Below are positions 59,496 to 64,000 of a DNA stretch of 64,000 nucleotides, piece after piece (positions within the stretch are counted from its first letter, which is position 1; the number at the start of each line of letters is the position of its first letter). This DNA comes from an uncultured Paracoccaceae bacterium (GTDB lineage: Bacteria; Pseudomonadota; Alphaproteobacteria; Rhodobacterales; Rhodobacteraceae). Location: positions 124,001 to 188,000 of the forward strand of contig CANLDN010000004.1 in the NCBI GenBank assembly GCA_947489445.1, in the 5' to 3' direction. Both the position numbers and the translations under genes were made by a program. The notes under the pieces were generated by a model. The model saw only the letters and a list, made by a program, of their open reading frames with translations. It was not told the DNA's origin and searched no databases.

Positions 59496-61846
59496 TGACC
59501 CGGTCGTTTCGGGCGGCGTTTGCCATATTGCTTGTCCTGCTTTGGCCGCTGACAGGTTTCGCACAGGATACAGCAGAACCGGAACCCCAGGCTGAGACTG
59601 CCGAAACACAAGCGCCCGCAGCAGGACCATTGCCTGATGATGAGGGTTGGGAACGGCTGGCCGCCCGTGCCGAAGAAATGGCCAAGCGCGGTGACGCATC
59701 CCGGTTTGCCCTGAACCGTCTGCGTGCTGAGTTGGTGATCTGGCGGGATGAATTCCTGTCGCGCAGCGGCAAGAATGCCGGTCGTATTGCAACGGTGGAT
59801 GCGCAGCTTGCGGCACTTGGGCCAGTGCCCGAAAGCGGCGAAGAGGCTGCGGCCATTGCGGCCCGGCGCGAGGCATTGCAAGACCAGCGGCAAGATCTGA
59901 TTGCGCCGCGGCTTTTGTCAGAAGAAGCCTATGCCCGTGCCAATGGATTGATTGGTGAGTTTGACGCGCAGATCCGGCTGGACCAGACCAACACATTGGC
60001 AGAACGTGGCCCCTCCCCACTGAACCCGACCCATTTGGGGACAGCGGCAGAGGCGATTTGGAACGTGATCCGCGTGATCGGGGTCGAGAGCGCGGCTGGC
60101 GTTGAGCAGGAAGCGACCGCTGGTCGTCTTGTCGGTAACGCCCCCAGAGCGTTTCTATATGTCATTCTCGCGTTGGGATTGTTGGGACTGGCACGCCGCT
60201 GGATCACGGATTGGCGGGCGAGACTGTCAAAGCGTGAGGGGCGATTAGTGCCCTTGTGGCTATTCGTGGTGTCATTGGCCCAAATTCTTGTACCCATCAT
60301 TGGTTTGTTTGCGCTGCGCGAGGGCCTTGAGACGCTTGATGTATTTGGACTGCGCGGCAGCGCTGTTGTTGATCGTATCCCGCTTGCGGGCTTCACCGTG
60401 GTGTTTGCCTGGTGGCTTAGCCGTCACCTGTTCCCGATCGGTGAAACGAGCGGCTACCTTGGTTATGACCAACAAACACGCGCGTCTGGCCGTCGGTACA
60501 GCGTCGGACTTGCCTGGGTGCTGGGGATCGGATCATTGTTTGATGCCGCCCTCAGAACGATGGACCTGAGCGACGGCACACGTGCGGCCATCGAATGGCC
60601 GGTATTGGTGCTGATCGGATTGTTGTTGTGGCGATTGGGCCGAGTGATCAAACGTAAGCCGGAGGAAGTCGAAGGGGTTACAACCTCCCAAGGCCGTATG
60701 CGCGGGCTTTTGGGGCGGGTCTGCACCATCCTGGCCATCACAGGCCCCGCAGTCGCGGCGTTTGGCTTTGTGACGGCTGGGCGGGCGCTCCTGATTCCAT
60801 CGGTGATGTCGCTGGCCTTGATCGGTCTGGTGCTGGTCTTGCAGCGCATCGTGCATGATCTCAGCACGCCGAAAGATACCGACGACAACGATAAGGGCGT
60901 GTTTGCCCTTCTGCCCGTGCTCATTAGTTTTGTTCTTTATGTTGCCAGCTTGCCCCTATTTGCCCTGATCTGGGGCGCGCGTGTCGATGACCTAACCGAG
61001 ATATGGGCGCGCTTTCGCGAAGGGTTCGCGATCGGTGAAAGCCGCATTTCACCCACCGATTTCCTGACCTTTGCGATGGTGTTCGCGCTTGGTTATCTGC
61101 TGACCCGGTTCATTCAAGGCACCCTGCGGAAATCAGTGCTGCCACGCACGCGGCTGGACCTTGGCGGGCAGAACGCGATTGTTGCGGGTTTTGGTTATGT
61201 CGGGATTATTCTGGCGGCCATCATCGCGATCACGAGCGCCGGGATTGATCTGTCGAACCTGGCAATTGTGGCTGGTGCCTTGTCTGTCGGTATTGGTTTT
61301 GGTCTGCAAAACATCGTGTCCAACTTTGTTTCCGGGATCATCTTGTTGATCGAACGTCCGGTCAGTGAAGGCGACTGGATCGAAGTGGGTGGGCAGATGG
61401 GATATGTGCGCGCCATTTCGGTGCGTTCCACCCGGATCGAGACATTTGACCGGACGGATGTCATTATCCCCAATGCTGATCTGGTCAGCGGGCAGGTCAC
61501 GAACTGGACCCGGGGCAATCTTGTGGGCCGGGTCATCGTGCCGGTTGGTGTGGCCTATGGTTCTGACGCTGAAAAAGTGACCAACATCCTCAGAGGTATC
61601 GCAGAAGCGCATCCGTTGGTGTTAATGACGCCGCCGCCATCGGTCTTGTTTCAAGGGTTCGGCGCGGACTCGCTCGACTTTGAAATCAGGGCGATCTTGC
61701 GCGACGTCAATTATGTTCTGGCAACAAAATCTGAAATGAACCATGAAATTGCCAAACAATTCGCCGAAGCTGGGATCGAGATCCCGTTTGCGCAGCGTGA
61801 TATCTGGTTGCGTAACCCGGAAGTATTGAAAGACAAAGACGTATGA
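59495..61846 (+). CDS. MscS-family mechanosensitive channel with DUF3772 N-terminal region
   Basis: 783 residues: signal peptide to about residue 23 (FAQDTAEP), a periplasmic helical DUF3772 domain, about ten membrane helices, then the MscS core with GIDLSNLAIVAGALSVGIGF, GLQNIVSNFVSGIILLIERP and the beta domain VRSTRIETFDRTDVIIPNAD. It resembles KefA/YbdG-type larger MscS proteins. Osmotic protection is the expected role, sensible near an osmolyte transporter. It starts in the cysK stop and its own stop overlaps the alaX start. Confidence 0.92.
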   Translation: MTRSFRAAFAILLVLLWPLTGFAQDTAEPEPQAETAETQAPAAGPLPDDEGWERLAARAEEMAKRGDASRFALNRLRAELVIWRDEFLSRSGKNAGRIATVDAQLAALGPVPESGEEAAAIAARREALQDQRQDLIAPRLLSEEAYARANGLIGEFDAQIRLDQTNTLAERGPSPLNPTHLGTAAEAIWNVIRVIGVESAAGVEQEATAGRLVGNAPRAFLYVILALGLLGLARRWITDWRARLSKREGRLVPLWLFVVSLAQILVPIIGLFALREGLETLDVFGLRGSAVVDRIPLAGFTVVFAWWLSRHLFPIGETSGYLGYDQQTRASGRRYSVGLAWVLGIGSLFDAALRTMDLSDGTRAAIEWPVLVLIGLLLWRLGRVIKRKPEEVEGVTTSQGRMRGLLGRVCTILAITGPAVAAFGFVTAGRALLIPSVMSLALIGLVLVLQRIVHDLSTPKDTDDNDKGVFALLPVLISFVLYVASLPLFALIWGARVDDLTEIWARFREGFAIGESRISPTDFLTFAMVFALGYLLTRFIQGTLRKSVLPRTRLDLGGQNAIVAGFGYVGIILAAIIAITSAGIDLSNLAIVAGALSVGIGFGLQNIVSNFVSGIILLIERPVSEGDWIEVGGQMGYVRAISVRSTRIETFDRTDVIIPNADLVSGQVTNWTRGNLVGRVIVPVGVAYGSDAEKVTNILRGIAEAHPLVLMTPPPSVLFQGFGADSLDFEIRAILRDVNYVLATKSEMNHEIAKQFAEAGIEIPFAQRDIWLRNPEVLKDKDV

Positions 61847-62559
61847 CGAAGCTGTTGTTCCGCGATGATGCCTATCGGCGCGAGGTTGAGGGCAAGGTGA
61901 CTGCGATCACATCTGAGGGCGGCATCGTGCTGGACCGGACTGTGTTCTACCCCACTTCCGGCGGGCAGCCCGGCGATAGCGGCACCCTGAAATGGAAAGG
62001 CGGGGCGATTGAAATCGCGACCGCCGTAAAGGGGCAGGGCGATGACGTTGTGCTGTTACCCGCAGAACCATCGGCGATGCCCGGTGTTGGTCAAACGGTG
62101 ACCCAGAAAATCAGTTGGGACCGCCGGTACCGGCATATGCGTATTCATACAGCGCTTCACCTGCTGTCGGTTGTTATTCCACTACCCGTATCGGGCGGTG
62201 CAATCACAGCCGACAAGGGCCGCTTGGATTTCGACATGCCTGATGCGCCCGAAGACAAGGCGGCGCTGGAACACGATTTGAACCGTCTGATCGCCTGTAA
62301 CATGGATGTGTCGGATGAATGGATCACTGATGCGGAACTGGATGCCCAGCCCGATTTGGTGAAGACCATGTCGGTTCAACCACCGCGCGGCAATGGGCAA
62401 ATCCGTTTGATCCGGATCGGCGTGGGCAAGGAAACGGCTGATTTACAGCCCTGTGGCGGTACGCATGTGGCCAATACCGATGAAATCGGCCGTGTTCGCC
62501 TGGGCAAGATTGAAAAGAAGGGCCGCCAAAACCGGCGCGTCTATCTGCATCTGGAGTAG
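61843..62559 (+). CDS. Alanyl-tRNA editing protein AlaX type
   Basis: A free-standing editing domain that hydrolyses Ser- or Gly-tRNA(Ala). 238 residues. The zinc ligands are seen: HTALH (HxxxH) in the RIHTALHLLSVV stretch and CGGTH in LQPCGGTHVANT. FYPTSGGQPGDSG is the other hallmark. It overlaps the MscS-type gene by four bases (ATGA). Confidence 0.93.
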   Translation: MTKLLFRDDAYRREVEGKVTAITSEGGIVLDRTVFYPTSGGQPGDSGTLKWKGGAIEIATAVKGQGDDVVLLPAEPSAMPGVGQTVTQKISWDRRYRHMRIHTALHLLSVVIPLPVSGGAITADKGRLDFDMPDAPEDKAALEHDLNRLIACNMDVSDEWITDAELDAQPDLVKTMSVQPPRGNGQIRLIRIGVGKETADLQPCGGTHVANTDEIGRVRLGKIEKKGRQNRRVYLHLE

Positions 62560-62563
62560 GGAC

Positions 62564-63211
62564 ATGAAACCAATATTGGTCTTGGGTGCGGTCCTTCTTG
62601 CTTGGTCGGCCCCTGCGTTTGCCGATAACTTCGAAGGCTGCGACAAGGATGAAGCGCTGATCATCCAAGAGGCCATGCGCAACGCCAAGGCGTTGACGCT
62701 GAAAGCGGCGACCGCCGTGGGAGATACCCCCGACTATGATCGCTGGTTTGGGGATTATACGCGGCCGAACGCCGAACAGGTGCGCGCCAACCTAAAGGCA
62801 ATCGTGACGGCCATTCGCGGTGGGGGCGTGACTGCGCAATGCCACAGCGTGCGTGATAACGGATGCAATGCCGGTGAATATGCATGGGTCTATGCGCATG
62901 AGCCCTATCTGATGCATATGTGCCCGCCGTTCTTCACCCTGCCGCCGTTGGTTGCATTGCAGCCCGGCGCACGCAGCAGCGATGATGGCACCCGCGAAGG
63001 CACCGTGGTCCACGAGCTGTCCCATTTCATTCATGTCGCCAATACGGAGGATCATTGTTATTCGCGCCGCGATTGTTCCGACATGGCATCGTATGATGCG
63101 GAACGTGCAATCGATAATGCGGATAGCTATCAATACTACACCGAAGACGTGACCTATTACGCGCGTCAACCTGTTGCAGGCAAGCCGACCAGCGCAGATC
63201 GCGCGGATTAG
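62564..63211 (+). CDS. Secreted M35-type (deuterolysin-like) metallopeptidase
   Basis: From the ATG at 62564 it has 215 residues with a signal peptide ending PAFADN. The zinc site VVHELSHFIHV (HExxH) is followed some 45 residues later by RAIDNADSYQYYTED, the Asp-zincin extension; GTREGTVVHE before the motif also fits. Six or more cysteines (GCDKDE, VTAQCHSV, NGCNAGE) suggest disulfides. It likely acts outside the cytoplasm; the substrate is unknown. Confidence 0.85.
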   Translation: MKPILVLGAVLLAWSAPAFADNFEGCDKDEALIIQEAMRNAKALTLKAATAVGDTPDYDRWFGDYTRPNAEQVRANLKAIVTAIRGGGVTAQCHSVRDNGCNAGEYAWVYAHEPYLMHMCPPFFTLPPLVALQPGARSSDDGTREGTVVHELSHFIHVANTEDHCYSRRDCSDMASYDAERAIDNADSYQYYTEDVTYYARQPVAGKPTSADRAD

Positions 63212-63214
63212 GGC

Positions 63215-63577
63215 ATGTTTCGATTGGTGAGCATGTTTTCAGCGGTTCTATGCCTCGCGCTATTTCCCGTCTTGCTGTTCAACAGCGGTTTTTACGTTGA
63301 AAGCTATGGCCTGAACGCCGATGCCGGGGCCGATTTCCTCGGGCGCCGTGCCTCACCGATGTTTTTGGGGCTGGCGATACTGCTTTGGATGGGGCGTGAT
63401 CTGGAGATTGGCCGGGCCCGCGATGCGATCTGCATTGGCATGGCCGTCATGTGGGCAGGGATTGCGCTGACAGGGACGTATGAATTTGTGATGGGCAATG
63501 CGCGCCCGACAATCGTATTGGCCGCTTTGGTCGAAGCCGCCTTTGCCGCGGCCTTTGTGATTGCGCGAACGCGTTAA
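63215..63577 (+). CDS. Small four-helix membrane protein
   Basis: 120 residues, with hydrophobic stretches at about 5-25, 48-60, 72-90 and 97-116. It starts three bases after the M35 gene stop, so it is probably co-transcribed. The plan of helices resembles DUF4345-like small proteins such as that at 40663-41007, but the residue match is weak. Function unknown. Confidence 0.65.
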   Translation: MFRLVSMFSAVLCLALFPVLLFNSGFYVESYGLNADAGADFLGRRASPMFLGLAILLWMGRDLEIGRARDAICIGMAVMWAGIALTGTYEFVMGNARPTIVLAALVEAAFAAAFVIARTR

Positions 63578-63649
63578 TCCTGCGCTTTATTTCGTAGAGC
63601 TGAGCGCGTTTGCCAGAAACCGGTGGTGTAATATGAGTGTCAGAAGGCC

Positions 63650-64000
63650 CTAGTCCGGATTGACGTCCTGACCAAAAAGGTCACGCTCGATCGGTTGGTC
63701 CAGCATCTTTTCGGATTCAGGTAGCCCCTCTCGAGAAAGCAGGATGGCAAAGGGGCGCAGGCCCGGCACATGGCTGCATACAACTAGCAGCATCACCATG
63801 ATCGGCACCGACAGGAACATGCCCGGAATGCCCCAGACCGCGCCCCAGAAGGCGAGCGAAAGAATGATGCCAAACGATGACAGGCGCAGCGCGCGCCCCA
63901 TCAACATCGGATCAATGATGCTGCCATTGATGAACTGTACGACCCCCGCAATGAAAAAAATCGCCAAAGTGATAGAGGGGTCACCGATCTGAACATGGGC
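63650..64000 (-). CDS. AI-2E family (PerM-type) transporter, 5' part outside the window
   Basis: The frame stays open past the right edge of the window; the visible part is the C-terminal ~116 residues. Two or three hydrophobic segments and the family motif FINGSIIDPMLMGRALRLSS, followed by SLAFWGAVWGIPGMFLSVPI, mark AI-2E transporters. It ends in a soluble acidic tail. The family covers exporters and Na+/H+ antiporters besides AI-2, so no substrate is claimed. Confidence 0.85.
   Translation of the reverse strand, partial: AHVQIGDPSITLAIFFIAGVVQFINGSIIDPMLMGRALRLSSFGIILSLAFWGAVWGIPGMFLSVPIMVMLLVVCSHVPGLRPFAILLSREGLPESEKMLDQPIERDLFGQDVNPD

Overview
The window reads as a chromosomal segment of an alphaproteobacterium of the Rhodobacteraceae (Roseobacter group). 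Evidence: a circularly permuted two-piece tmRNA gene with an ANDN-type tag, an ATP synthase zeta-type inhibitor (DUF1476), an SspB-alpha, a DMSP demethylase next to an acrylyl-CoA reductase, a trgA-trgB-cysK tellurite-resistance group, a stand-alone methionine-synthase homocysteine domain plus a separate corrinoid protein, and an FnrL-type box before hemN. I cannot name genus or species from sequence alone.

Layout. 1-4.6 kb: end of a TbpB-like lipoprotein, icd, a large KAP P-loop NTPase and a CAU-anticodon tRNA. 4.9-8.2 kb: purM-purN, rnd, sufE. 8.3-13.8 kb: two parts of a split cobalamin-dependent methionine synthase (corrinoid protein; homocysteine methyltransferase) with DUF1638, YbjQ-like and small membrane genes, interrupted by a PA0069-type radical SAM gene and a 1.3 kb scar holding two broken genes. 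13.8-18 kb: MprF-like membrane protein, DUF1476, purC-purS-purQ. 18-22 kb: DctB/DctD-like two-component pair and an ATP-grasp gene. 22.5-28.6 kb: a PstS-like/OmpA fusion, an ABC binding protein, and rne behind a long structured leader. 28.7-36.2 kb: TusA-like, ccdA, membrane hydrolase, cytochrome P450, fumC-DUF4169-RHH, sspB. 36.3-42.4 kb: chrA with its ChrB-like partner, DUF1194, a PilJ-N protein, ssrA, hemN. 42.5-48.7 kb: Sco and PCu(A)C copper-delivery genes, ClbS/DfsB-like gene, an orphan solute-binding protein, and a FadR-type regulator sharing a palindromic operator with a divergent DUF2182-DUF1326-DinB run. 48.7-52.8 kb: dmdA-acuI and a BCCT transporter, a coherent DMSP uptake and demethylation block. 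52.8-64 kb: PLP enzyme, phr, cfa, trgA-trgB-cysK, MscS-type channel, AlaX editing protein, M35-like protease, and a partial AI-2E transporter.

Most of the window is ordinary core genome in short operons with 1-4 base overlaps. The accessory-looking parts are the KAP NTPase beside the tRNA and the 11.4-12.7 kb scar. I found no CRISPR array, prophage, intact insertion sequence or toxin-antitoxin pair. The best leads are a DctD-type regulator without the sigma-54 contact loop, the DUF2182/DUF1326 operon under a FadR-type palindrome, the split methionine synthase neighbourhood, and the rne leader. I cannot point with confidence to a wholly new system.
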